Below, one piece after another: positions 51,163 to 61,359 of a DNA stretch of 64,000 bases; positions within the stretch are counted from its first letter, which is position 1, and each line of letters starts with the position of its first letter. The notes under the pieces are model-generated. The model was given only the letters and a program-made list of their open reading frames with translations, did no database searches and had not been told where the DNA came from. The translations under genes were made by a program, and so were the position numbers. This DNA comes from Oxytricha trifallax (lineage: Eukaryota; Ciliophora; Spirotrichea; Sporadotrichida; Oxytrichidae). The stretch spans positions 186,001 through 250,000 of the forward strand of contig ARYC01000080.1 of the NCBI GenBank assembly GCA_000711775.1, written 5' to 3'.

Positions 51163-52030
51163 TCACAACTGGTTTCCCATAGTGGTCCATCCTCTTCTTA
51201 TATTATGAGCCCTTCCAAAGATTTCCAGATAAGGTCCTTCTGGAACAAGCTTTTCCACAATCTTGTATAATCCTTCTGGCTTCTATGACATGCTTCGCAT
51301 AGGTTCAACTATGACATTTAGACTTGATTTCATTTTGCTGAATTGTTTGATATTTTCATAGCTTCCTTTCACTCCAACCAGACATAGCTCAAATCCATGT
51401 TGTATATATCTCCCTGGGCCACGATAGACTTTACCTTTTTATTGGTTTTGATCCAGACGATTGTTTCCACCCATCTATATCCATGCTTCTTGAAAAATGA
51501 TAGTGTTGCTTCTGGTTTTGCATTGGCAACCCACATAAACAAATAACCTTCATCTTGGATGAGGTGCATAGGTATTTCTTTGATTTGCTTATCTGAGAGT
51601 GTATCGTAGGGTAAGTCAAAGCAACTCAGTTGCCATGGGGGGTCCATCACTACAGCTCTGAATAGCTTGCCTGTTCTCAGTAATTGTTACCTGTGGAGCT
51701 CTTCCACACTTCTTGCACTCGGATGTCACATTTAATTACGATTGGTTCTTGAACAAGATGAGTTGGTTTAATGTCATGGTTAGCTAAGAGCCTCAGTTCC
51801 CTAATTAGTCGCTTCTTAAATATCTCTTGGCACTTTTTCTTGTGAACATGCAATGACTACCTGTGACTGAATCTGAAATTGCATTCATCGCATTCGTAAG
51901 CTTTCTTCATATATTTCTCGATCTTTTCGACTAGATGATGTCTCGAGTAATGCTAGTATACTGCCGCCTTCTTCCCTTTGTATCTGCAAGTAGTAATTGG
52001 ACATTTGTATTCATTCAATGCTTGTTCCAT
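51163..52030 (-). pseudogene. C2H2 zinc-finger / MT-A70 adenine methyltransferase, frameshifted
   Basis: MT-A70 enzymes methylate N6 of adenine in RNA or DNA. ATG at 52,030 begins a part with two zinc fingers: YKCPITTCRYKGKKAAVYQH (C2H2) and YECDECNFRFSHRQSLHVHK (C2HC). Next comes IKCDIRV and, one base out of frame near 51,715, LLRTGKLFRAVVMDPPW with the catalytic DPPW at 51,634-51,645. DEGYLFMWVANAKPEATLSF and RWVETIVWIKTNKK follow. A second frame change near 51,400 gives ELCLVGVKGSYENIK and the end EIFGRAHNIRRGWTTMGNQL, typical of the family C-terminus. The length, about 289 codons, suits a compact MT-A70 domain plus fingers. Motifs are all present, so decay is recent. The zinc fingers suggest sequence-specific targeting, perhaps to the element's own ends (inference). 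Confidence 0.88.
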
Positions 52031-52108
52031 TTTAGTTTTTATAATTTATATCATTTTGATCCAATTTTATGCAAAGATGGCTTCATGGTTCTGAATATTT
52101 ATTTTGGT

Positions 52109-52142
52109 GTCAGAATGTTGACGCTATTGTCAAAATGTTGAC
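52109..52142. promoter_or_regulatory. Paired GTCAnnATnTTGAC boxes between MT-A70 and transposase
   Basis: GTCAGAATGTTGAC (52,109) and GTCAAAATGTTGAC (52,129) are spaced by six bases in the divergent intergenic region. The same two boxes recur in inverted form at 56,532-56,564. They are candidate protein-binding sites; no function is shown. Confidence 0.45.
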
Positions 52143-52349
52143 ATCAATATTTCGTGAAGAGCCCTGATTCAAAGTCCTCAATACTTCTGAAGTACCATAA
52201 CTCATACTTTCATTTTCTTATTTAACTTATTAATTTATTAATTTAAAACATAATTAATGCTAAAATTGGAATAAGTCAGTTTTGTGATTAATTGCCGCTT
52301 CATAGAATCACAGTGTAATGGGAGAATAATTTCATTGATGAGCTACTGA

Positions 52350-53327
52350 GCAATCTCCCAACTGACAAGTTTAAGGGCTTCGACTGTAAAAAGAATTTGC
52401 AGAGTTTATGAGGAAAACTATAAACGGTACTCAAAAGAATTGATTGGTGAAGAAAGTTTGATAGCACTTTGTTGGAAAAGTTTACAAAAAAAGAGTGATA
52501 AGCCTTCAAAAATTTCGGAACAGCTATCTGCAACTTTGGCAAGTCAGGAGTCTTTAACTAAGCACGCAGGAAAAAATTTATAAGAGAGATGTATTCTCAT
52601 TCATAGAAACAACCCTGAAATCTAAATTTCAAGATCAACTTTATGGAACTTATATAAAAAGCACGGAGTGAAACAGAAGGTGATCAAGACAATAAAGCAT
52701 CCACCCCATGGCAAGCTTATATAAAGGCAATAGGCTCTTGAAGCACTATAGCAAGGAGTTGCTAATTATTTGTAGCTAAACTACACCATAGTCTTCTTAG
52801 ATGAGACTATGTTTACTTATCACACTAATTAATAAAGAGAATACAGTGCAAAAAATCAAAACATTTAGCACAAATTGAGCTTGGGGAAAAATTTTACAAT
52901 TGCTGTTGTGGCAGCAATATCTAATACGGAAGGCTTAGAATACTTCAAACAATTTAATAACTCAGTCAACTGTGAAAAGTTTCTTGAATTTTGTGATGGT
53001 CTGTTTGGGAAATTAGGAGCTAAAGATGCGGTTGTCATTATGGACAACTTGAGAGAGCACCATAGCAACATAGTGAAGTATTATTTCGAAACGGCAGAGA
53101 CTCCTATATTATTCACACCATCTTACTTCCCAGATTCAAACCCCATTGAGGACTTCTTCAGTTTGGTGAAGAGAAAATTCAAAAGGGCTAAGCTCTCTGC
53201 ACTATGCAACAATTAGGAATTTAATTATAGGGACTCAATCAATAAAAGCTTTATGGGCTTTGACGAACGAGATGTAGAAAGTATTTGTGATTAAGGAATT
53301 AAGAGAATTAATTATTTAAAGTTGTGA
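52350..53327 (+). CDS. DD34E transposase of composite transposon
   Basis: One frame is open for 325 codons from 52,350 to TGA at 53,325, with many TAA/TAG Gln codons. The N-terminal ISQLTSLRASTVKRICRVYE looks like a helix-turn-helix. The catalytic triad is clear: IVFLDETMFTYH (about 52,787-52,822), VVIMDNLREHHS (about 53,030-53,065) and DSNPIEDFFSLVKRKF (about 53,136-53,183), with 34 residues between second Asp and Glu. It is an IS630/Tc1-superfamily enzyme that cuts DNA at the inverted repeats. A TGA at 52,347 separates it from any upstream start, so the first residues may be lost; otherwise this is the most intact gene of the element. It converges on ORF A. Confidence 0.88.
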
Positions 53328-53744
53328 TAAATATTTCTTGTAACTCATAGTTATTTTGAGGTCTTTTTAGGCGTAGAGTTTTAACTTTGGCCATTGCTTG
53401 TCTGAAAATCTACATTTTTCTATGAGTTTTTCATCTTAGTATCGCCTGGTTTCATGAAAATCATTTCTCCTCCCTACCCTCTCATTCTTTTGAAGCTCAT
53501 GCCAACTTCTTACTTTTATTTGGGATTTCTAAGACCAACTATTTTAGTTCTTTCTTTGAGCAGATGTATCGTTTTACCAGGACTTTCTAAAACATGGTTT
53601 AAACACTTAAGGAAATCATACTTGATAAATAAGGATGCTGAAGTAACTTCTTGTCCCAAGCGTCAGATATGAGAATGTAGTTCTTCTTTTCTTCATTTTT
53701 AGTTTCATCAAATCTTTTATCCTGAGCGTGTTTGATTATTGCTA

Positions 53745-54951
53745 CAAATACATTTGAATTGGGAAATTTGAAAAATAAATACATAACGTTAATTGATTTA
53801 AATTATAACAGCCAGTAATTAGAGTGTATCATAAATCAAAATTGTGAGCAACTGAGCAGGATTATAACCATTTGCTTAAACTGCTTAAATGCTTAGTAAT
53901 TAATAATAATTATTATTTTAATACTAAAATTGATTAATTAATTAAATTTTTTGAGCAATTAAGCAACTGAGCAAATGCATAATAATCTGCTTATCTGCTT
54001 AGGGAAAAATATATGAGCAGCTGAGCAACTGAGCAGATGTGCTAAAAGTGTGCTTACTGCTTAATGTGGAAAAGTGAAATGAGCAATTAAGCAACTGAGC
54101 AAAGTGATCAGAATGTATTTATTAGCTTAAATTATTAATTAGATATAAAAAGCTATTTTTGTTCAGTAATCTATCGACATACACGATTCTTCGAACTTTC
54201 TCCCCTAATTGTCTTGACCATCTTTTTCATCCTTCTCCTCATCAGAGTGTGCGTGTGTGTCATCTGCCTTGCAACCTTCTACAAATCTCCTGTATCGATG
54301 TCTTGCTAGGTCCACTGTGCTCATAGTGAATGAGTGCTCTCTCCTACTATGCTGCATCTCCGGCTTGCAAACTATGGTTCTCTCCAAAAAGGCGTCATAT
54401 TCTGCTATGCTCATCTTTTCGAAAGGCAGACCGTTGGTCGTGATCACCACTGAGGCATCCTTGAAGGCCGATTGAGTTTCCAGAGGTCTTTGTGATCAGA
54501 TAACCAAAACCTCCTCCATTTGCTTACACATTTAGTTTATTTAATTAATATTATCTAATTAATAATTTAAGCTAATAAATACATTCTGATCACTTTGCTC
54601 AGTTGCTTAATTGCTCATTTCACTTTTCCACATTAAGCAGTAAGCACACTTTTAGCACATCTGCTCAGTTGCTCAGCTGCTCATATATTTTTCCCTAAGC
54701 AGATAAGCAGATTATTATGCATTTGCTCAGTTGCTTAATTGCTCAAAAAATTTAATTAATTAATCAATTTTAGTATTAAAATAATAATTATTATTAATTA
54801 CTAAGCATTTAAGCAGTTTAAGCAAATGGTTATAATCCTGCTCAGTTGCTCACAAATTTGATTTATGACACACTCTAATTACTGGCTGTTATAATTTAAA
54901 TCAATTATCGTTATGTATTTATTTTTCAAATTTCCCAATTCAAATGTATTT
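53745..54951. mobile_element. Foldback element of the GGAATACATT family with 400-bp arms
   Basis: The arms 53,745-54,145 and 54,552-54,951 are almost identical inverted copies, differing at only a handful of bases. The ends are AAATACATTTGAATTGGGAA, flanked by TA. Each arm holds an array of GAGCAACTGAGCA/GAGCAATTAAGCA-type motifs. The 400-base centre is G+C-rich and carries a coding segment. It disrupts ORF A. Confidence 0.92.
54142..54500 (-). pseudogene. Gene fragment captured inside the foldback
   Basis: A minus frame from about 54,490 to about 54,145 reads QSAFKDASVVITTNGLPFEK, MSIAEYDAFLERTIVCKPEM and DLARHRYRRFVEGCKADDTH, then an acidic SDEEKDEKDGQDNQ and a TGA. Upstream, an in-frame TGA separates it from MCKQMEEVLVI, or a short intron lies there. 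Its G+C is far above the arms. It is hydrophilic with an acidic tail; family not recognised. It looks like the C-terminal end of a host gene. Confidence 0.55.
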
Positions 54952-55826
54952 TAACAATATTTTATTTGTGTACTCAGGCTCTAGAGTGTTCAGCACATTG
55001 AAAAAATACTATATGTCGATAACTTTCTTTTTATTGTCAATATGTGGCAGGTACTCCAATATCCGCTTGTCTTGTCCGATCTCTGACAGTATGTTCTTCA
55101 CAGACAGCTCTTCGTATTTTGGCACTTTGATAATCTTAACCTCTTCATTTGTAAAGACCTTTTTCTCCTCCTTAAGTATCTGCTTTAAGTAGTCCTTATT
55201 AACTGAACTCGAGGGAGGCAAGTGCATGTTCACTGATAAGAAATAATGTTTCATGAATATTACATATCTCGGTAAAGTACTTATAAATATCAGTTTTTAT
55301 CTAAACCTGAATGAAAGCTGACTTGCAGCCATTTTTTTGTGGCCCCCTTGCATTTCGTCATCTGTTGCTCTGGCCTAGTTGAAAGTCCGCTTTGAATTCA
55401 GCTCCATGTGTTAAGACTTCTTAATGTGATTTTGAATTATTAATTAATAGCTTAATATATAGTATATGAAATTAAAAAATTACACATGCTAATTTAATTA
55501 TTAATCAAGAAGTCATAGTCTGTGATTATAAAATATTAAATTGTTAAAATGTGTGAATAATCACAAAAAACCCTTAAAATTCCTTAAAAAATGTCGAAAA
55601 TTGTGAATAATCACATAGTCATATTTTCCAAAACTTTATAAGTTAAAAACAGTTTTGGGTACTTAATATTAAATAAATATGTATTAATCTGAATTTAAAT
55701 TATTCTCCCCCTTTAATGATAATAATCACAACTTATGTGAAGTAAGCTTATGAATAAATTTTAATCACAAAAACAGTTTTATAATACTCATTATTAAATT
55801 TAAAAATCAAAAAGCCCGCACTTCTC

Positions 55827-58497
55827 ATGCAGACAGCTGAAGGTAAGCTCACATCTTAAAATTTCTTTTGCTCTCCTATTTAGATATAGAAGCAAGGAGC
55901 AGCTAATCTCCACTGCACATAGACTCAGATGAAGATCGCTCAGACGAATCATGGACTGAGAACAGCAGTGATACTATCAAAGAAAGAAGGAAAAGATCAA
56001 GCAAGAGAGTGTAAAAGTAAAATGCCAAAATGACTCATGCCGCTATCACTCACCTCAGAGAGATTACTTCAGACTTCACAAAAACCTTCTTGGCTGTTAA
56101 GGATGACATTGCTAAGATAAGCGAAGGTCCTCTCAAAGGATACTCAAAAGATCAACTATAAAATTTTATCAGAGTAGAGAGGTAAAGGCTGAAGAGGAAT
56201 AAGCAAGGCTTAGATGTGAGAGTCGGATCAAGAAATCATTAATAGGTCGAAAATGCAAACCATTCAGGACAAACTTGTGCAAGGACCAAGACTTAGTAAA
56301 TTTGCGAGAATACCGGACATGCTGAGGTAGAAGGGCAATTTAAGATGAGCGCTAACCAGTGACTAGCCTATGAAATAATTTAGAGCTTTGATTCAGCTCA
56401 GCCGAAGCTCAAGGTACTTGTATTGGAAGCCATTAAACATACTTTGAATAAAAGTGCAGAACTATTTTATGAAGCTGTTGATCACAACGCTAACCAATAA
56501 ATTCAGGAAATATTAAAGCTCTTAAGTGAGCGTCAACATTCTGACATCCTGTAAACATTTTGACAACTTCAACCTGAGGTAGTAGTTAAGCTGAACTTTA
56601 TGATGGTCAAGGAGGTCCCATCGTATGGAAATGAAGGTGGCTTGCTGATAAAGACTTTTTTGCCCTTTGTAGAAAACTCCAAGAAATTCAGAATTGTTAC
56701 TGAAGATGAGGCTTCTCAAACTTTGCACATTCTTGAGTCTATATTAGTGCAATTCAAAGATCTTCAATAGTAACCCACAAAGGGTTTAATTATCATGGCT
56801 TTAGCAGTGAAGCCAAATGGAGTTTCTGAGCTTATATCGAGCGAAGAAAGTAAGACTCTACTAAGCGCTTGTTTGTAAGCTGAGGGTTATTCGATTCAAG
56901 TATCGTTGCTCATCGCATAGAATCCATAGAAATTTCTCTGGATGTACATGCTTAAAAAGCTAAGAAACTATGAAGAGAGTGACTAATAGCTTATTGGTTA
57001 GATTATCTAAAAAATCAAGGTTAGCAAAGATGAAGGCTCTTAAGTAGATGGTCTCTTATCGTTGCTCCATCAAAGACAACTTCTGGCGACTTTATTTTGA
57101 AAAGAAGTAGCGTGGATTTCGACTTAGCAAGGCTCATTTAGATATTTGAAAGCCTTAAATGTCAGCCAACTTCAACTTTGCAATTTTTTATCTAATGCCC
57201 TTCAGAGTAATTGTCAAATAAGGTGAATAAAATAATCTCAAATGGTATTGATAGAAGATAGGAATCTTCGGAAGAATTCTGCACAGCTTACTTTGAAGAA
57301 AAAACTATTAGCTACTCATTGAACTAGGCGGCCCCATTGAAGGAGTTCTATGAGCTATCTAAAAGCCTTAGTGAAAACTCGGATGAATATGTGCACTCCT
57401 ATTACTAATCTATGGTAGCTGCAGTTATAGCAAACTCAAAACATAGAATTACATTAATCGAAATGCCTTCTGGGTCTGGCAAGACTTGGGTCTAGGCTAT
57501 GTTAGCAATTTACTTTTCAAACCAGCAGAAGCAAGTCACAATTCTTGAGCCAAATAGCATCCTGAGAACTATGGTGGAGGAGAAAATTGGTACACTTATA
57601 GATAAAGTGAGAGTACTTGACATGGAATCATACTACAAGTATCAGGTTAAAGATGATTTAATCATTATGGATGAGTATGACTGTGTGCTTGAGCAGAGGT
57701 CATTTTATTCTCTTGGCAAGACCATTACAGGATTGTGGGCATTACAAAACAAGATGATATTTATGTTTTCTGCTACAAACTCTAGTGGTCACAAATATCT
57801 TTTCCAAGATATGTTTGAAAATATTGGTGAGATGAAATTTTCATCGGAAAGACAAGCAATTCTGGGGAAAATTGAAGAGGACAGTTGTTAAGTGGTATGT
57901 GTGAAGAATCCACTGATCCTTGCAGACGCTATACTAAAAGAGATTGATCAACATAAAAATAATGCACCACTCATTCTCATCTACTCAAAATAAAATAAAC
58001 TTGAAGTTGAACCACTTATGCAAATGAAATTGGGGGTACCAATTTACTCAATAGCTGACCCCGACTTCTTGATTTCGATCAAAGATAAAGATAAAGGGAT
58101 ACTCTTTCTACCGATTGAGTATGGAAGAGGAGTCGATACTAAGTTCCAAGTTGACGCGATAGTACTTTTAGCTTCTTATGTCTCATCCGAAGAATAACTA
58201 TACTAAATGATTGGAAGAGGGAGCAGAACTCAGGGATAGCAACGTGGCATTGTTTTTGAGGAAGTGGCAGACACCTAGACGATATTTTGGGCGAGGCTCA
58301 AAAGATTGCATAATCAAAAGCTGAGAGAGCTTTCTTACTTATTAAAGGTCATATGGAGAAGAAGAAATAACGGGAGACTTGCTGAAATTATTGAGGAAGC
58401 TCAACATGATGAGGATAGTATTGCCTCATTAAAGGATTTAGAGACATTGGTAGGATAGAAATTCTTTTTAAGTTTGATATAAGGTATAGAACTTTGA
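55827..58497 (+). pseudogene. SF2 helicase/translocase-like protein, with intron, partly frameshifted
   Basis: ATG at 55,827 is followed by a 41-base intron (55,843-55,883, GTAAGC...TATTTAG). The N-terminal region is acidic and then basic (HIDSDEDRSDESWTENSS, KERRKRSSKRV), up to a TGA at 56,360; a second TGA is at 56,561. The middle part has two frame jumps near 57,040-57,230. From about 57,230 the frame is intact for about 420 codons: Walker A EMPSGSGKTWV (57,461-57,490), Walker B IIMDEYD (57,661-57,681), motif III FMFSATN (about 57,760), and motif VI YQMIGRGSRTQGQQRG (about 58,200-58,245). It ends at TGA 58,495, about 60 bases from the right inverted repeat. The DEYD and GRGSR variants recall SecA-like SF2 enzymes, but placement within SF2 is uncertain. 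A replicative or end-processing role is inference. Confidence 0.8.
56531..56564. promoter_or_regulatory. Inverted GTCA boxes inside the helicase gene
   Basis: CGTCAACATTCTGAC and GTAAACATTTTGAC are the reverse complements, one with one mismatch, of the boxes at 52,109-52,142. The second TGA of the helicase frame falls in this site, so it may be a later insertion or a chance match of near-palindromes. Confidence 0.35.
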
Positions 58498-58557
58498 ATA
58501 AGAATGGTGCATGTTGGAGCACTTGTGATTGTGTGTGTGTTTTAAATATTCATTTGA

Positions 58558-58606
58558 GTGTGATTTATTTTATTAATTAATTTAAACTTTCATATTAAAT
58601 TTACGG
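58558..58606. repeat. Right terminal inverted repeat of composite transposon
   Basis: Identical in reverse complement to 51,102-51,150 over 49 bases; followed by ATT. Confidence 0.95.
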
Positions 58607-58609
58607 ATT

Positions 58610-59815
58610 AAAAGGTAACTTAAAAATTTCAAGATAATTTTATAATTTTTTCAAAGAATTATGGAATACGGTTTTTTACGATATTAAAATATCAATAGAA
58701 TTTAAATTAAATTAGTGCCATTTTTATATATATTAATTTGAATAATGATAATTAAAAATTATTAAACTATCAAATAATTTAATTTTAATTAAGATAATTT
58801 TTCTATAAAGTGAAAGTATTATAAAAAAATTAATTATAAGTAACTCATCTTTGTATTTTCTAATGTATTAACTTCATTTCTCATTTGTAAAATGTCTATC
58901 ATTTCAATCCTTCCTCAACTGCTTTATCTCAACACAGTGCTTCTACTTGCCATACTAATCCCTATACAATTAAAACTATGCATATATTTATTGTACTTAC
59001 ATTTTTAATTAGCATAGCTCCTCCTCACCATCTCCATTTTTGATATTGATCTTTATATGTGCTATTTAATATATATATCTATTTTTTCACAAAAAACCAT
59101 GATTGTATTATGTTTTTGAGAGCGAAACATAAAAAATGATAGAAAAGCAAAGAAATTAAAAGCATAATGTTTATATGAGTTTTTGTAAATATCACTGAAC
59201 TAAGTAATTCTGATTATATTTTTTATTTTAAAGTTAGATTAATCAAAGTTTACTATTTTTCAAAATTAATTTCATTTATATAAATTTATATTAACATATA
59301 TAGCCCTGATAGTGAGAATGTCTTGCTTATATAAACAAATATTTCAAATAATTAAAAACAGTAATTTAAAATATCTCTTTTTACAATAATAAACTTAAAA
59401 AATCAAAGTTAAACATCATAATATTTTATATAATTTTAATTTTGAAAGAAATTCTTTAACCTTATTAATGTGAAATTAATTATTAAACAATCTATAGGTA
59501 TTAATTGTAATTTATTAATTAATTTGGCTTAAAAAATTCTTTTTAAATTTTTTTAAACATTAGTTTTGTTTAAACTTGATGGCAGTATTGAATAAGTAAT
59601 TTATGAATTTAAGTAATGTTGAGCAGGTTAGAGAGAGTTGGATCATTGGTTAATAAATAATTAACAAAGTAATATAAAATATTGACGAAGATGAAGCAGG
59701 TTTTCATGATGCTAGAAGACTAACGATTAATATAATACAATGATGAATAGATTAAAAAGCAGAGATATATATATAATTTGTTTTTATAGTTATAACTTTA
59801 GCTGTTAATAATATT
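58610..59815. other. AT-rich stretch without recognised feature
   Basis: No recognisable gene or element. Confidence 0.4.
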
Positions 59816-60192
59816 ATAGAAATACATTTTATTTGGTAAAATTATTAATAAATTAATTAATTATATTTTAAATTTGTGGCAGTTAACTTTAGTCAAATCT
59901 AGACAATATGGTACTTGTTCGATAGGCAATTAAAAATCAGCTGGACTTTACTAGAAGTGGTACCCCTCTATCTCTGCCCCAGAGCGAGATAACTTGACTT
60001 TAATTTTTGGTAATTTGTTTAGTTGATTTTAATGCAAAAATTAAAGTCGAGTTATCTCGCTCTGGGGATGCGATAGAGGGTACCTCTACTAGTAAAGTCC
60101 AGCTGATTTTTAATTGCCTATCGAACAAGTACCATATTGTCTAGATTTCACTAAAGTTAACTGCCACAAATTTAATTCCTTATTTATTAATT

Positions 60193-61292
60193 AAAAGAGT
60201 ATTTTTTTGGTGATAAGTAAGTTGTAAAGTTAAATTCAAATTCAAACTAAATATAGTATTTTAATTATTAAGATTATAGTTAAAAGTTTAATGATGAAAA
60301 GCATCCTCGTTCTCTTAAGCGTGATAGCCGTTGCTCATACCGTTCTTAGAACTGACACGCTTTCAGACTTTGGAGATTCCCTCTCTAATTTCAATGCTGG
60401 TACCTGCACTTCACTCATTGATAACAACTCCATTGACAGAGATACCTGCTTAGTTGCTTGCACTGAGGCCACAGCCTACATTGCCAAGATGCTCACATCA
60501 ACTGAATACACTGACTCTAAATTCAACCCAGCTGAGTTCTAGTTCAAGTTAGGGGATTTCAACATTAAATTCAACGCATAAATGAATCAATACAGACTCC
60601 TCGAGTTAATGAAAGCCTTCGAAAAGAGAGATTCAGTAAAGTTGCAAGGTTCACCATTACTATTGATATATGAAACCACACAATTTGAGCGAAAAGTCTG
60701 AAGCAGCAGCAGAATTCTTAAGCTGTCTAGACGCATTCTCTTTAGGAGAGCGTCTCTGGCTACAAAGATTTCCTCTAACATAATAACAGATTAGTTCACC
60801 CAGAGCTCGGCAAGAACACTGAAGAAATTATTGCTGATATATTAGGAGTGGAGGTCCTCAGAACAGCTATTGCAGTAAATGCCCTTGTAGGATCTTATTC
60901 AGTACTTACCAACAGAGGAGGTCTCGTACATCCAATGTGCAGTGTCGCCGAGATTGATGAACTCTCTACTTTGCTATAAATTCCACTTTGCGCAGATACC
61001 GTAAACAAAGGCAGTGATGTCGCTTCTAGTGGATTAGTTGAAAATGACTGGAGTTCTTTTTGTGGCCTCAATACTAAGACAACTGAGCTTTCAGTTATGG
61101 ATGCTGTATTTAAGCTAACAGAAGCAGGAAAGAGTATTTTCAGCGCAGAATATAAGGGAACTCCAATCGATCAACTATCATGATAATTAAGCTTATGAAG
61201 TGTATATGTATAATTAAGGTATTCAATAAGATAAAAATGAACTAAGTAAATTTAATTTTACAACTTACTTATCACAAAAAAAATACTCTTTT
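60193..61292. mobile_element. Nested inverted-repeat element carrying a secreted-protein gene
   Basis: The left repeat AAAAGAGTATTTTTTTGGTG continues as ATAAGTAAGTTGTAAAGTTAAATT and is matched in inverted orientation by the end at 61,292, with about two differences in 44 bases. ATTAATT occurs directly on both outer sides (60,186-60,192 and 61,293-61,299), which looks like a target-site duplication. The interior is essentially the gene at 60,291-61,183. Confidence 0.85.
60291..61183 (+). pseudogene. Predicted secreted protein, unknown family, two frameshifts
   Basis: ATG at 60,291 starts MMKSILVLLSVIAVAHT, a typical signal peptide with a likely cut after the hydrophobic core. The mature part has several Cys (GTCTSLIDNNSIDRDTCLVA, CTEATAYIAKM) and uses TAG and TAA as Gln. 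Frame changes near 60,665 (into NLSEKSEAAAEFLSCLDAFS) and near 60,790 (into HPELGKNTEEIIADILGVEV) are needed to continue. The last part includes HPMCSVAEIDELSTLLQIPL and ENDWSSFCGLNTKTTELS and ends at TGA 61,181. All three parts share G+C-rich, host-like codon use. About 295 codons. It is probably a captured host gene that has started to decay. Confidence 0.7.
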
Positions 61293-61359
61293 ATTAATTT
61301 ATTTTCCCAAATCAAATGTATTCCTATAATATTATAAAGAGTATATTATTTGCCAATAA

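Larger units (their letters stand above)
53345..55331 (-). pseudogene. ORF A (composite-transposon version), split by a foldback element
   Basis: The N-terminal half, from ATG near 55,331, reads LKQILKEEKKVFTNEEVKII and KVPKYEELSVKNILSE, matching ILYDEKKAFKNSEIKLIDIP of copy 1. It continues as IQYFFNVLNTLEPEYTNKIL to the foldback end at 54,951. The C-terminal half resumes at 53,744: VAIIKHAQDKRFDETKNEEK and NYILISDAWDKKLLQHPYL align with EEAHKKRYSISPED..., ILISETWLAELKKHPFL of copy 1. A Lys/Ser-rich tail ends at TGA 53,345. The foldback thus cuts the gene in the middle. Except for frame changes in the tail, both halves are well preserved, so the insertion is young. Function is unknown; conservation in two transposon lineages implies a role in transposition. 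Confidence 0.75.
51102..58606. mobile_element. Composite 7.5-kb transposon with MT-A70, DD34E transposase, ORF A and SF2 helicase genes
   Basis: The ends are identical 49-base inverted repeats (51,102-51,150 and 58,558-58,606) beginning CCGTAAATTTAATATGAAAG. ATT flanks both ends, as in the 3-base ANT targets of TBE elements. Gene order: methyltransferase (-), transposase (+), ORF A (-, broken by a nested foldback), helicase (+). The convergent transposase/ORF A pair is the same module as in the TBE copies, but this transposase is clearly diverged from them and the ends lack a C4A4 repeat. The weaker similarity just outside the 49 bases means the true ends could lie slightly further out. Confidence 0.85.
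59819..61324. mobile_element. Foldback element of the GGAATACATT family with nested gene-carrying element
   Basis: The outer ends are GAAATACATTTTATTTGG and, in reverse complement, GGAATACATTTGATTTGGG, each flanked by TA. The palindromic core at 59,871-60,173 (arms of about 135 bases, GTGGCAGTTAACTTTAG..., GCTGGACTTTACTAG, GAGCGAGATAACT) is homologous to the element at 49,391-49,793. Between the core and the right end a second inverted-repeat element (60,193-61,292) is inserted. Confidence 0.85.

Noticed and set aside
52865..53071. Minus ORF over the transposase
   Set aside because: Antisense shadow of the plus-strand DD34E transposase core.
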